Part shown: positions 25,981 to 35,995 of the stretch, in pieces
Layout: every line of letters begins with the position of its first letter
Position numbering within the stretch: position 1 is the first letter of the stretch
Origin: Eubacterium uniforme
GTDB lineage: Bacteria; Bacillota; Clostridia; Lachnospirales; Lachnospiraceae
Reading direction: 5' to 3'
DNA: 64,000 nucleotides
Assembly (NCBI RefSeq): GCF_900167115.1
Contig: NZ_FUXZ01000010.1
Coordinates: 62,001-126,000, forward strand
Made by a program: the position numbers and the translations under genes
The notes under the pieces: generated by a model
Database searches by the model: none
Seen by the model: only the letters and a program-made list of their open reading frames with translations
Told to the model about the DNA's origin: nothing

Positions 25981-26727
25981 ATGAAAAAAAGCATATATTT
26001 GATTATTACGTTGATTATTATTGGAGTAGGACTGTTTCTATGTAGAGGCATAATAAGTAATAAGAAAGAGGATTATTCTTTTGATATTACGGATATGAAA
26101 ATAGGAACTAAAAATATATATGTTGAATACAATGTTGGAAAATCAATATATGAGAAAAATGCAGCTATTGAGAATTTGATCATATCTGACGGTGAAAAGA
26201 AACTTAATCTTGGTTCTTCTTCAATGGCGAAAACGGATAAGAAAAATTCATATATAGAATATTATTATTTACCTTCAAATTTTAATGATAAATCTGATGA
26301 AGAAATAACAGAAATTATAAATGGATTTGTTGGAAAAGAAATTGAAGTTGAAGCAAAGGTATTTGCTAAGAATAATAAGGAAGATATAAAGTGTAAAAAA
26401 TCATTTAAAATAAATAAGCTGATGGAAGAAAAAATACAGGAAGTTAACACTCCATTCTCTGTGGATGATGATGTGGTTATATTAAAAAAGGCCATATTTG
26501 ATGAGAAATACATTACACTTGAGGTGGAAGGAGAAAATGATATTGATACATTTATTCTCTTTGAATTAAAGGGGGATGATGGAAAAGTGCTTACATATTT
26601 AGGTGGAGATGATACAGAACAGAGATATGAGAATAAGAAAGAGCTAAAAACAATTAAAGTGGTTGCTTATAAAATGAATCAGGATGTAAAAGAAGATTCT
26701 ATGGAAATTGAAATTCCAGTAAAATAA
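25981..26727 (+). CDS. Unrecognised membrane-anchored protein
   Basis: 248 residues from the ATG at 25981 (AAGGAG 11-16 bases before); a longer frame from 25891 would start upstream of the promoter. One N-terminal membrane helix (about 4-23) and a lysine- and glutamate-rich, beta-type outer domain. I do not recognise the family; the two-part outer region resembles the small Ig-like DUF4179/DUF5643 domains of Firmicutes surface proteins, without certainty. Its perfect promoter and palindrome make it a regulated single-gene unit. Confidence 0.6.
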   Translation: MKKSIYLIITLIIIGVGLFLCRGIISNKKEDYSFDITDMKIGTKNIYVEYNVGKSIYEKNAAIENLIISDGEKKLNLGSSSMAKTDKKNSYIEYYYLPSNFNDKSDEEITEIINGFVGKEIEVEAKVFAKNNKEDIKCKKSFKINKLMEEKIQEVNTPFSVDDDVVILKKAIFDEKYITLEVEGENDIDTFILFELKGDDGKVLTYLGGDDTEQRYENKKELKTIKVVAYKMNQDVKEDSMEIEIPVK

Positions 26728-26742
26728 AAGTGATTATTATTA

Positions 26743-26786
26743 AAAACACCCAAATCCGAATCTTATCGGATTTGGGTGTTTTTTTG
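26743..26786 (+). terminator. Intrinsic terminator
   Basis: Perfect stem AAAAACACCCAAATCCGA with its complement, 6-nt loop, then seven T. Confidence 0.95.
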
Positions 26787-26828
26787 CCTGTTTTGTGTTA
26801 AAATAGAAGGGTACGAATAAAATTAGAA

Positions 26829-28223
26829 ATGAAGAACGGAAAAATGGAAAAGAATAAGGAAGTAAGTGCAAATAATAAGGTGGATGTAGATAGTAGGAGA
26901 GATTTTCTTACTAAAACTCCGATACCGGAGCTTATAATTAAATTATCGATACCGACTATAATCAGTATGTTGGTTACAGCCCTTTATAATATGGCAGATA
27001 CATATTTTGTTGGTAAGATTTCAACGCAGGCTACTGCATCAGTAGGCCTAGTGTTTTCGGTTATGGCAATTATTCAGGCCTTGGGTTTTTTCTGTGGACA
27101 TGGTTCTGGAAACTTTATAGCTAGAATGCTTGGTGCAGGTAAAGTTAAAGAAGCTAATGAGATGGCTTCAACTGGATTTTGCATGGCGATGATATTCGGT
27201 ATAGTTATTGCGGTTGTGGGAAATATTTTTATTAATCCACTTGCTAGTGCGATTGGTGCTACAAAGACAAGTATGGCTGATACAAAGGCGTATATGAGTA
27301 TAATTCTTATAGGTGCTCCATTTATGATGTGTCAGTTTGTAATTAATAATCAATTACGTTTTCAGGGAAGAGCTGTTTATGCCATGGTAGGTCTTATGTG
27401 TGGTGCTGTGTTTAATGTTGGACTTGATCCACTTCTTATCTTAGTGTTTGACATGGGAGTAAGAGGAGCAGCAATAGCTACAATTACTGGACAGTTTATG
27501 AGTTTTTTGGTTCTTTTATTTATTAGTTTAAGAGGACAAACCATAAAGGTTAATATAAAGAATGTACGACTTAATGGATTCTACTTAAAGGAAATTACTA
27601 ATGGTGGTGCTCCGTCACTTTTTCGTCAGGGACTTGCAGCGGCAGCTACTCTTTTACTTAACAAGTATGCAGGTAAGTATGGAAATGATGCAGCCATAGC
27701 TGGTATGTCAATTACGACTAGAGTTATGATGATGCTAGGCTCTGCAGTTATTGGTTTTGGACAGGGTTATCAACCAGTATGTTCATATAATTATGGAGCA
27801 AAGTTAAAGGATAGAGTAAGAGAAGGATATTTCTTCTGTGTTAAATATGGAACCATATTTTTAGTATTTGCTGGGGCTATATGTTTTATATTTGCACCAG
27901 ATATTATATGGGCATTTAGAAAGGATGAAGAAGTTGTTGCGGTAGGTAAGGTGGCGCTTAGATTTCAGGCATGTGTACTTCCGTGTATGGCAACAACGGT
28001 TATTACTAATATGATGCTTCAATCCATGGGTAAGGGTATTAAAGCATCCATAACATCTTCAGCAAGAAGTGGTATATTTTTTATCCCTTTAATTTTGATT
28101 TTACCAAGAGTATTTGGTATAAGGGGTGTTGAGGTTACACAGACTATTGCTGATATACTTGCAATGGGAATCGCTATTCCATTTGCTGTATCTGAGTTAA
28201 GAAAGATGAAGAAGATGGAGTAG
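26829..28223 (+). CDS. MATE-family efflux pump (second)
   Basis: 464 residues, about 12 membrane helices. The N-terminal TPIPELIIKLSIPTIISMLVTALYNMADTYFVGKI and GSGNFIARMLGAGKVKEANEMA are typical of clostridial MATE proteins. The start is uncertain: ATG 26829 has no clear ribosome binding site and ATG 26844 is an alternative. It is only distantly related to the pump at 8738. It lies 48 bp before the amidase gene. Confidence 0.88.
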   Translation: MKNGKMEKNKEVSANNKVDVDSRRDFLTKTPIPELIIKLSIPTIISMLVTALYNMADTYFVGKISTQATASVGLVFSVMAIIQALGFFCGHGSGNFIARMLGAGKVKEANEMASTGFCMAMIFGIVIAVVGNIFINPLASAIGATKTSMADTKAYMSIILIGAPFMMCQFVINNQLRFQGRAVYAMVGLMCGAVFNVGLDPLLILVFDMGVRGAAIATITGQFMSFLVLLFISLRGQTIKVNIKNVRLNGFYLKEITNGGAPSLFRQGLAAAATLLLNKYAGKYGNDAAIAGMSITTRVMMMLGSAVIGFGQGYQPVCSYNYGAKLKDRVREGYFFCVKYGTIFLVFAGAICFIFAPDIIWAFRKDEEVVAVGKVALRFQACVLPCMATTVITNMMLQSMGKGIKASITSSARSGIFFIPLILILPRVFGIRGVEVTQTIADILAMGIAIPFAVSELRKMKKME

Positions 28224-28271
28224 CGTTTGATATTAAGAGAGAATTTGTTGATTAGATAGTATGGGAATAAG

Positions 28272-29300
28272 ATGAAGAATAAATATATAAAACAGGGTTT
28301 TGTTTGTATGCTGAGTGCTTTTTCTTTAATAGCTCTTTTAGGAGTGGTGAATATAAAAAGTAATTATAGGGTTAATGCGGATGAAACAACAGCATATAAT
28401 AACGATAAAGATAAGACAAAAATTGATGGTAGTCTGAAAAATAAAAAACTGATTTTTACCAGAAAGCATAAGGAAGTTAAGTGTGGTAAACAGAGAGTTT
28501 TTAGAGTTAACTTAAATGGAGCTAAGTGGAAAGTTTCAGATAAGAAGATTGCTAAGATAAAAAAGATTGATGATAGAAGAATAGTTTTAACAGGTAAGAG
28601 ATATGGTAAGGTTACACTTACTGTTAGGGTTAAGGGTAAGAAGATATCAACAAAAGTTAAGATTATGCCAAAGGCTATTGTTGGTATTGATGCAGGACAT
28701 CAAAAAAATGCAAATTATGAGCTTGAACCTATTGGACCAGGAAGTAGTCAGAAGAAAATTAAGGTTGCTGGTGGTACAAGGGGAATAAGTACAGGAAAGT
28801 CAGAGGGTACACTTAACTTAGAAATTGCTCTTAAACTTAAGGAAAAACTTATAGATAAAGGTTATAAAGTTGTAATGGTGCGTGAAAAGGCTGAAGTTAA
28901 TATTTCAAATAGTGAGCGCGCTAAAAAACTTAATAAAAAGTGTGATATATCCATTAGAATTCATGCTGATGGAAGCGATAATTCAACTATTAATGGAGTA
29001 AGTTTATTATATCCACCTGCTAGTAATCCATACATTGGAAATTTATCAGGTAAAAGCTATAAGCTTGCATCCTGTATACTTGAAAAGTATTGCGAGAAAA
29101 CAGGTATTAAAAATAATGGACTTAAGGGTAGAAATGATTTGACAGGATTTAATTTTAGTACGATTCCTGTTGCGCTTATTGAAATGGGATATATGACTAA
29201 TTATTCTGAAGATGAATTTATGAGTTCTTCTTCTGGTCAGAAGAAGATGGTTGATGGAATCGCCCTTGGTGTTGAAAAGTATTATGGATATGAAAAATAG
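28272..29300 (+). CDS. N-acetylmuramoyl-L-alanine amidase (Amidase_3)
   Basis: 342 residues. Signal peptide or anchor at 8-28, a bacterial Ig-like (Big_2-type) domain at about 55-130 (FTRKHKEVKCGKQRVF..VSDKKIAKIK..GKVTLTVRVKGK), then the zinc amidase domain from 135 to the end. IVGIDAGHQ carries the first zinc histidine, IRIHADGS the second, and VALIEMGYMTN the catalytic glutamate. It cleaves the MurNAc-L-Ala bond in peptidoglycan, for daughter-cell separation or wall turnover. It ends 9 bp before asnS. Confidence 0.88.
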   Translation: MKNKYIKQGFVCMLSAFSLIALLGVVNIKSNYRVNADETTAYNNDKDKTKIDGSLKNKKLIFTRKHKEVKCGKQRVFRVNLNGAKWKVSDKKIAKIKKIDDRRIVLTGKRYGKVTLTVRVKGKKISTKVKIMPKAIVGIDAGHQKNANYELEPIGPGSSQKKIKVAGGTRGISTGKSEGTLNLEIALKLKEKLIDKGYKVVMVREKAEVNISNSERAKKLNKKCDISIRIHADGSDNSTINGVSLLYPPASNPYIGNLSGKSYKLASCILEKYCEKTGIKNNGLKGRNDLTGFNFSTIPVALIEMGYMTNYSEDEFMSSSSGQKKMVDGIALGVEKYYGYEK

Positions 29301-29309
29301 GATTAGATT

Positions 29310-30737
29310 ATGAAGATTACAGAGATTAAAGAATTATTTGATTTAAATGAAAGTGGAGATGCGAAAATTGATGAGTTTTCTGAAAGCATTACTGTAGGTG
29401 GGTGGATTCGTAGTATAAGGGATTCAAAAACATTTGGTTTTATTTCGATTAGTGATGGTACTTGTTTTAAAACTCTTCAGATTGTATATGATGATACGCT
29501 TCCAAATTTTAAGGATATTTCAAAACTTAATGTTGGTGCGGCTATTATAGTTAGTGGCAGATTGGTACTAACTCCAGGAGCTAAACAGCCTTTTGAAATT
29601 CAGGCTGACGAAGTAATGGTAGAAGGCAATAGTACTAGTGATTATCCGCTTCAAAAGAAAAGACATAGTTTTGAATACTTGCGTACGATTCCGCATTTAC
29701 GTGCTAGAACTAATACATTTCAGGCTACATTTAGAGTCCGTTCTCTAATTGCTTATGCAATTCATAAGTTCTTTCAGGAGAGAGGCTTTGTATATGTGCA
29801 TACGCCAATTATTACCGGAAGTGACTGTGAAGGTGCTGGTGAAATGTTTCAGGTTACAACACTTAATGTTGATGAACTTTTAAAAGGGAATAATAAGAGT
29901 GCTGAAGATGTTGAAAAGGAATTAAGTTATGAAGATGATTTCTTTGAAAAGAAAACATCACTTACTGTTTCGGGTCAGCTTGATGGTGAAACATATGCTC
30001 AGGCATTTAAAAAGATATATACTTTTGGTCCAACATTTAGAGCGGAGAATTCTAATACAACAAGGCATGCTGCTGAGTTTTGGATGATTGAACCTGAGAT
30101 TTCATATGCTGATCTTGAAGATGATATGGAACTTGCAGAGGACATGATAAAGTATATTATTGAGTATGTTCTTGATAATGCTAAGGATGAGATGGAATTC
30201 TTTAATAGTTTTGTTGATAAGGGATTACTTGAAAGACTTAATCATGTTAAAGATTCTGATTTTGGCAGAGTTACATATACTGAGGCAATTGACATATTAA
30301 AAGAACATAATGATGAATTTACATATAAAGTTTCATGGGGCTGTGATTTACAAACAGAACATGAAAGATACTTAACGGAAACTGTTTTTAAGAAACCTAT
30401 TTTTGTTACTGATTATCCAAAGGATATAAAGGCATTTTATATGAAACTTAATGATGATGAAAAGACTGTAGCTGCTATGGATTGTCTTGTTCCTGGAATT
30501 GGTGAAATTATAGGTGGAAGCCAGAGAGAAGATGATTATGATAAACTTATTAAACGAATGAAAGAGTTGGGGCTTGATGAAAATGAATATAAGTTTTATT
30601 TAGATCTTCGTAAGTATGGAAGTACTCGTCATGCTGGCTTTGGACTTGGATTTGAAAGATGTGTTATGTATCTAACAGGTATGTCAAATATTAGAGATGT
30701 TATTCCATATCCAAGAACAGTTGGAAGTTTAGTATAG
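29310..30737 (+). CDS. asnS: Asparaginyl-tRNA synthetase
   Basis: 475 residues, class II. An N-terminal OB-fold ([23 protein letters not shown]) binds the anticodon. Motif 2 is [21 protein letters not shown] and motif 3 [31 protein letters not shown] stands 8 bases before the ATG. The gap before it is too short for a T-box leader, so it is presumably read from the amidase/MATE promoter. Confidence 0.95.
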   Translation: MKITEIKELFDLNESGDAKIDEFSESITVGGWIRSIRDSKTFGFISISDGTCFKTLQIVYDDTLPNFKDISKLNVGAAIIVSGRLVLTPGAKQPFEIQADEVMVEGNSTSDYPLQKKRHSFEYLRTIPHLRARTNTFQATFRVRSLIAYAIHKFFQERGFVYVHTPIITGSDCEGAGEMFQVTTLNVDELLKGNNKSAEDVEKELSYEDDFFEKKTSLTVSGQLDGETYAQAFKKIYTFGPTFRAENSNTTRHAAEFWMIEPEISYADLEDDMELAEDMIKYIIEYVLDNAKDEMEFFNSFVDKGLLERLNHVKDSDFGRVTYTEAIDILKEHNDEFTYKVSWGCDLQTEHERYLTETVFKKPIFVTDYPKDIKAFYMKLNDDEKTVAAMDCLVPGIGEIIGGSQREDDYDKLIKRMKELGLDENEYKFYLDLRKYGSTRHAGFGLGFERCVMYLTGMSNIRDVIPYPRTVGSLV

Positions 30738-30740
30738 AGG

Positions 30741-30763
30741 CTTAGTAGTAAATTAATACTAAG
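30741..30763. repeat. 23-bp palindrome, 7-bp arms
   Basis: CTTAGTA (30741-30747), 9-bp centre, TACTAAG (30757-30763), the same total length as the perfect copies. It is the only marked feature of the 79-bp gap before the nuclease gene, so it may control the nuclease operon. Confidence 0.7.
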
Positions 30764-30816
30764 TATTATTATAAATTGTTTTGAATATTTTAAGATAAAA
30801 TTTGGAAGGAGAAGTT

Positions 30817-31881
30817 ATGAAGTTTATACATACAGCGGATATTCATCTTGGTGCAACTCCGGATTCGAATATGCCTTGGGGCGAAAGCAGAGCTTCTGAA
30901 ATATGGGGCACTTTTAAAAAACTTATTAGTGTTGTAAAACAGGAAAAACCAGAGTTGTTTTTAATAGCAGGTGATCTTTTTCATAGACAACCAAAAGTAT
31001 CAGAATTAAAGGAAGTAAACTACTTGTTTGAGTGTGTAGCACCAACAAGAGTTGTGCTTATAGCAGGTAATCATGATCCTGTTTCGGATGCTTCTAATTA
31101 TAATAATTTTCAATGGGCAGATAATGTATTCTTTTTATCAGATAGTGAAATGCAGATTTGTTCCTTTGAAGATTTAGGTGTGGATGTTTATGGTATGTCA
31201 TATCATAAAAAGATAATAAAAGAACCTGTATATGATAATATTGTTCCAATGAATAAAAGTAAAATAAATATTTTGCTTGCTCATGGTGGTGATGAAGCAC
31301 ATATTCCTATGAATATGAACATGATTATGCTTAACGGATTTAGTTATGTAGCGTGTGGACATATTCATATTCCATATTTACAAAGCGAAGCAAGATATGC
31401 ATATCCAGGAAGCTTAGAACCTATCGATAAGAATGATAAAGGTAAGCGTGGATATATTAAAGGTGAGATTACTTCAGAAGAGCGTATGATTACTTTCGTA
31501 CCATTTGCTAAGAGGAGTTATGAGGACATAGAAATTGACATTGCTTCTAATATGACGAATTCTGAAGTGGTTAATATGATTAAACAGGCTATTATTGAAG
31601 GTGGGGAGAACAATATTTTCCACGTTACAATTAAAGGATTTAGAGATGCTGACATTAATTTTGATAAGACTGAAATTAGTCTTCTTGGTAATGTCATTTC
31701 AGTTAATGATTTATCTGAGCCTGATTTTGATTTTGAAAAACTTTATGAGCAGAATAAGGATAATATGATTGGTATGTTCATTGAGAGATTTGGTGATAGA
31801 ACTAATCTTGATGAACTTCATAAAAAAGCACTTTATTATGGAACTAGCGCATTGCTTTCGGCTATGGAGGTAAGAAGTTGA
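30817..31881 (+). CDS. DNA-repair exonuclease, SbcD/YhaO-like metallophosphoesterase
   Basis: 354 residues from the ATG at 30817 (GGAAGGAGAAG before it; the in-frame ATG at 30802 would lie ahead of that site). The metallophosphoesterase motifs are in order: DIHLG (8-12), AGDLFH, AGNHDP, LAHGG and CGHIH. C-terminal capping region from about 240. It overlaps the ATPase gene by 4 bp. In SbcCD/Mre11-Rad50 complexes this subunit cuts DNA hairpins and blocked ends. Confidence 0.85.
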   Translation: MKFIHTADIHLGATPDSNMPWGESRASEIWGTFKKLISVVKQEKPELFLIAGDLFHRQPKVSELKEVNYLFECVAPTRVVLIAGNHDPVSDASNYNNFQWADNVFFLSDSEMQICSFEDLGVDVYGMSYHKKIIKEPVYDNIVPMNKSKINILLAHGGDEAHIPMNMNMIMLNGFSYVACGHIHIPYLQSEARYAYPGSLEPIDKNDKGKRGYIKGEITSEERMITFVPFAKRSYEDIEIDIASNMTNSEVVNMIKQAIIEGGENNIFHVTIKGFRDADINFDKTEISLLGNVISVNDLSEPDFDFEKLYEQNKDNMIGMFIERFGDRTNLDELHKKALYYGTSALLSAMEVRS

Positions 31882-33803
31882 TTATTAAGGAGATTAATAT
31901 TACCAACTTTGGTAAGTTTAAGGATAAAACAATTAATTTTGAAAAGGGTATGAATATAATTTATGGCGAGAATGAAGCTGGAAAAACAACTATTCATACT
32001 TTTATTAGAGGAATGCTTTTTGGTATTGAAAAAACAAGAGGCAGAAGTAGTGATAATGATGCATACACTAAGTATGAACCTTGGGATAATCCCGCTGTTT
32101 ATGCAGGTAGTATGATTATAGAGTCTAAAGGCGTTAATTATCGTATTGAAAGAAATTTCAATAAGGATTATAAATCTGTAGATGTAATTAATATTGATGA
32201 AGGTAGGACACTTTCAACTGATGAAATTAATGCACTTTTTGAAGGATTCGATGAAAATTGTTACTACAATACTATAAGTGTAAGTCAGCTTGGTGGAGCT
32301 ACTGATAAGGAACTTGAATTAATATTAAAAAATTATGCAGCTAATCTTGGCGCAACTAAAACCACAGAACTTGATGTTAAGGCAGCAATGGAGAAACTTA
32401 ACAATAAGAAAAAAGAAATTAGAAATTCTTTTGCCGGTGAAAGTGAAGTGGCACTTAAGAGCAATTTAAAATCCATGAGTGAAGAAATGGATGCGCTTTT
32501 AGTTGAGGAGAATAATGTTGAAAAGAATATCTCAAGAAATAAAGATAGACTTTATGTGGCTAATGATAAATATAATAGATTAAAGTCTGCTCAAAGTGAG
32601 TATGATGAAAATGCACTTGTAAAAAAAGGTCAGCTTGATGTACTTAAGTCTCAACATGATACTATGCAGATGGAAATTGATAATTTAAGAAATGAAAAAG
32701 AAGAACTTAAAGAAAAACGTTATGCATTAATGGATAAGTTAGAGGATGTTGATGTTAGGGACCCAGAAGAAGTTGATGAGCTAATTGCAAGAATCAAAAA
32801 ACAAAAAGCTCTTCCAAGTTTATTTGGCATATTCTTAATGATGGTTTCTTTAGTTGGTGGAATTATATTCTTTGTTTCATATGCTATTGATTTTGTATTA
32901 CCATATTTACCAGATTTTGAAACGTACCTGCTATGCGGCGGTGTATGTGGTGGTGTCTTTGTATTCAGCTTAGGTCTTTGTATTGGTTCAATTATAAAAA
33001 AAGGTAGATACAAAAAGAAAGAAATTACTAGACTTAATGGTCTTAGAGAGACAGTTTCAGAAATTAGTAATTTGAAAAAAGCCATTGATGAAAATGACGA
33101 GCGCATGCAGAAGATGTCAAAGAGATTATTTGATGTTAATAAAGATATTAATGAACAGGATGAAAATAAACTTGAGACTGTTGATAATGCAAAAGACATT
33201 GAACAGCTTGCAAGAGAAATGGATGATTTAAAAGAGCTTATTTCTAAGGATGAATGGAATCTTGAACACAATAGAGAAAAATATGAGCAATTATCAGCTG
33301 ATAAGAGTCTTTTATTAGAAAGACTAGATAGATTTAAAGTTAATACATTAGAAGCAGATGCAGCTGATCTTGCACTTAAGACTATTGAGGATATTGCTAA
33401 GGAAGTAAGAGATAACTTTGGTAATAAACTTAATGAAGAAGCTTCAAGATATATGAGCAGTATTACAGAAGGTAAGTATGATAAAATAGTTATTGATGAT
33501 AAACTTAATATTAGTATTAACAGTCCTAACAGACTTCTTAAGAGTTCTCATTTAAGTAAGGGTACGTTAGAACAGATTTACTTAAGCTTGCGTCTTGCAG
33601 CAGCGGATATTTTGTTTGGTGATGATACAAAGCCAATTTTGATGGATGATGCATTTGCTATGTATGATAACAAGCGTATGGGACGTGCTCTTGAGTTTTT
33701 AAATGAAAATCTTGATCAGGTTATTATCTTCTCTTGTCATACCAGAGAAAAAGTTATGGCAGATAAGTTAGGATTAGAATATAATCTAATAAAATTAGGA
33801 TAA
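31878..33803 (+). CDS. Rad50/SbcC-like ATPase, YhaN type with membrane segments
   Basis: 641 residues starting at TTG 31878 (TGGAGG 7 bases before). Walker A YGENEAGKTT (about 31-40), long coiled coils (185-290, 385-480), ABC signature SHLSKGTLEQIYLSLR and Walker B PILMDDAFAMYD near the end. In the middle of the coiled coil two hydrophobic helices (about 312-337 and 346-369) take the place of the zinc hook. That layout is known from B. subtilis YhaN and implies a membrane-tethered complex with the nuclease upstream. Confidence 0.85.
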   Translation: MIIKEINITNFGKFKDKTINFEKGMNIIYGENEAGKTTIHTFIRGMLFGIEKTRGRSSDNDAYTKYEPWDNPAVYAGSMIIESKGVNYRIERNFNKDYKSVDVINIDEGRTLSTDEINALFEGFDENCYYNTISVSQLGGATDKELELILKNYAANLGATKTTELDVKAAMEKLNNKKKEIRNSFAGESEVALKSNLKSMSEEMDALLVEENNVEKNISRNKDRLYVANDKYNRLKSAQSEYDENALVKKGQLDVLKSQHDTMQMEIDNLRNEKEELKEKRYALMDKLEDVDVRDPEEVDELIARIKKQKALPSLFGIFLMMVSLVGGIIFFVSYAIDFVLPYLPDFETYLLCGGVCGGVFVFSLGLCIGSIIKKGRYKKKEITRLNGLRETVSEISNLKKAIDENDERMQKMSKRLFDVNKDINEQDENKLETVDNAKDIEQLAREMDDLKELISKDEWNLEHNREKYEQLSADKSLLLERLDRFKVNTLEADAADLALKTIEDIAKEVRDNFGNKLNEEASRYMSSITEGKYDKIVIDDKLNISINSPNRLLKSSHLSKGTLEQIYLSLRLAAADILFGDDTKPILMDDAFAMYDNKRMGRALEFLNENLDQVIIFSCHTREKVMADKLGLEYNLIKLG

Positions 33804-33836
33804 TTACCAATATATTTGTTAAATAATGGAGGGATT

Positions 33837-34697
33837 ATGAAAAAAGGACTTATTTTGGAAGGTGGAGCCATGAGGGGACTCTTCACCGCGGGCGTTATTG
33901 ATGTGATGATGGAAAATAACATAGATGTTGATGGCATTGTTGGTGTATCAGCAGGTGCTTGCTTTGGGTGTAATTATAAGTCGCGTCAGATTGGAAGAAC
34001 TATTAGATATAGCGTAAAATATGCCAAAGAACCGTTGTATTGTAGTTATAGATCCCTGATTGCAACAGGTAATCTTTTTAATAAAGGATTTTGTTATTAT
34101 AAAATTCCTTTTAAATTAGATAAAGTTGATAAGAAAACATTCGAAGAAAGTCCTATGGAGTTTTGGATAGTTGCAACTGATGTAAAGACAGGAAAGGCAG
34201 TATATAAAAAGGCTGAAAAGATTAATAAGGAAACTATGGAGTGGATTAGAGCATCATCATCCATGCCAGTTGTTTCAAATGTTGTTGAGATTAATGGACA
34301 TGGTTATCTTGATGGTGGTATATCAGATTCAATTCCTCTTAAGTTTTTTGAAAGTCTAGGTTATGATAAAAACATTGTTATTACTACTCAGCCAGAGGAT
34401 TATAGGAAGCCTCCTATTTCAAAGGAAAAAGTAATGAAAGTTGCGCTTAAAAAAATACCTGCTATTTTTGAAGCAATGAAGCATAGACATGAGATGTATA
34501 ATGCTCAGGTTGATTATATAATGAGAAAGGAAGCGCAGGGTGAGATTTTAGTTATAAGACCAAAGAATACTCTTCCTATAGACCGTATTTCTCATGATCC
34601 TGACGAGATGACTCTTGTTTATAACATTGGTAGAGAAGTAGCAACAGAGATGATGCCACAGATTAGAAAGTTTTATAGTGAGAAGAAAGAAGCTTAA
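33837..34697 (+). CDS. Patatin-like phospholipase
   Basis: 286 residues from the ATG at 33837 (TGGAGGG before it). Oxyanion loop GGAMRG at 9-14, nucleophile GVSAG at 36-40 (Ser38), catalytic Asp159 in DGG. It is close to the YjjU-type patatins that hydrolyse lipid acyl esters. It follows the ATPase gene by 33 bp and ends in a strong terminator, so it is probably the last gene of the nuclease operon. Confidence 0.85.
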   Translation: MKKGLILEGGAMRGLFTAGVIDVMMENNIDVDGIVGVSAGACFGCNYKSRQIGRTIRYSVKYAKEPLYCSYRSLIATGNLFNKGFCYYKIPFKLDKVDKKTFEESPMEFWIVATDVKTGKAVYKKAEKINKETMEWIRASSSMPVVSNVVEINGHGYLDGGISDSIPLKFFESLGYDKNIVITTQPEDYRKPPISKEKVMKVALKKIPAIFEAMKHRHEMYNAQVDYIMRKEAQGEILVIRPKNTLPIDRISHDPDEMTLVYNIGREVATEMMPQIRKFYSEKKEA

Positions 34698-34713
34698 ATA
34701 AATTATAAAGTAC

Positions 34714-34752
34714 AACAGCAGTTATGAATTTCATAACTGCTGTTAATTTTTT
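34714..34752 (+). terminator. Intrinsic terminator of the patatin gene
   Basis: Stem AACAGCAGTTATGA with its complement, short loop, then T-rich tail. Confidence 0.85.
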
Positions 34753-34796
34753 TGAAAAGATATAATCTTTTCGGATATATATGATTTTTTTAAATC

Positions 34797-35981
34797 CTAG
34801 TTCTGTGCATTCTTTCTTTCATTATGTTTTGCAATGCACTTATTAATTCTTTCAGTTGGGCTTAAAAGTTCTGAAATTGAAGCATCATGATTTAATGTTT
34901 CAATTAAAAGAGCAATGTACTTACTCATATCAACACCAACATACCAAGGCTTTGTGAAAAGGTCTGGATCCTGATATACAAGGTTAGTTGTAAGGATTCT
35001 ATCGATAAGACCTTCTTCGTATGCTTTATCAAAACGGTCAAGACCATTAGTGAAAAGACCGAATGTAGCAGCAGCAAATACCTTTCTAGCTTTTCTCTTC
35101 TTAAGTTCTCTAGCAACATCTAAAAGACTATCACCTGATGAAATCATATCATCGATAATGAATACGTCTTTACCTTCAACAGATGAACCTAAGAATTCAT
35201 GAGCAACGATAGGGTTTCTACCGTTTACAAGCTGTGTATAATCACGGCGCTTATAGAACATACCCATGTCGATACCAAGAACGTTAGCGTAGTAAACTAC
35301 ACGGTTCATAGCACCTTCATCTGGACTGATCATCATCATGTGATCAGCGTCAATTGTAAGATCAGGTTCAGCTTTAAGTAAGTTCTTGATGAACTGATAT
35401 GTAGGCTGAACTGTTTCAAATCCATTAAGTGGAATTGCATTCTGTACACGAGGATCGTGTGCGTCGAATGTGATAATATTTTCAACACCCATATTTATGA
35501 GTTCTTGGAGAGCAAGAGCGCAGTCCATAGATTCACGAGCTGTACGACGGTGCTGTCTGCTTTCATAAAGGAAAGGCATAACAACAGTTATTCTTTTACC
35601 TTTACCTGCAACAGCAGCGATTATTCTTTTGATATCCTGGAAAATGTCATCCGGTGACATGTGATTTTCATGTCCGCAAACTGAATAAGTTAAATGATGA
35701 TTTGTAACGTCAGCAATAATGTAAAGGTCATCACCACGTACAGTCTGATTAATAACACATTTAGCTTCACCTGAGCCAAATCTTGGAGTCTTAAAATCAA
35801 TTAAAAAAGAATCTTTTTCAAATTCTACTAAAGGTAAATCACAACCTTCAGCCATTGTTTCATGTCTCCAATTTGCGATATATTTATCAACCTTATCGCA
35901 AAGTGGCTTGATGCTTTCATGTGCCATGATGCCTAATGGGGCAACTGGAATTGTCTTGTAGTTTTTTCCATTCTGTACCAT
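34797..35981 (-). CDS. prs: Ribose-phosphate pyrophosphokinase
   Basis: 394 residues, longer than the usual 310-320; the extra length is N-terminal and C-terminal, as in a clostridial subgroup. The PRPP-binding loop VFIIDDMISSGDSLLD is intact, and so are the flexible catalytic segment YESRQHRRTARESM and TFDAHDPRVQN. It makes PRPP for nucleotides, histidine, tryptophan and NAD. It is the third gene of a minus-strand set after the DnaD and DnaC-like genes, 14 bp behind the loader, so it is linked to replication genes. Confidence 0.9.
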   Translation of the reverse strand: MVQNGKNYKTIPVAPLGIMAHESIKPLCDKVDKYIANWRHETMAEGCDLPLVEFEKDSFLIDFKTPRFGSGEAKCVINQTVRGDDLYIIADVTNHHLTYSVCGHENHMSPDDIFQDIKRIIAAVAGKGKRITVVMPFLYESRQHRRTARESMDCALALQELINMGVENIITFDAHDPRVQNAIPLNGFETVQPTYQFIKNLLKAEPDLTIDADHMMMISPDEGAMNRVVYYANVLGIDMGMFYKRRDYTQLVNGRNPIVAHEFLGSSVEGKDVFIIDDMISSGDSLLDVARELKKRKARKVFAAATFGLFTNGLDRFDKAYEEGLIDRILTTNLVYQDPDLFTKPWYVGVDMSKYIALLIETLNHDASISELLSPTERINKCIAKHNERKNAQN

Positions 35982-35995
35982 AAAAATGGGTCCTC

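Noticed and set aside
29301-29309. T-box leader for asnS
   Set aside because: Only nine bases separate asnS from the amidase gene and no T-box motif is present.
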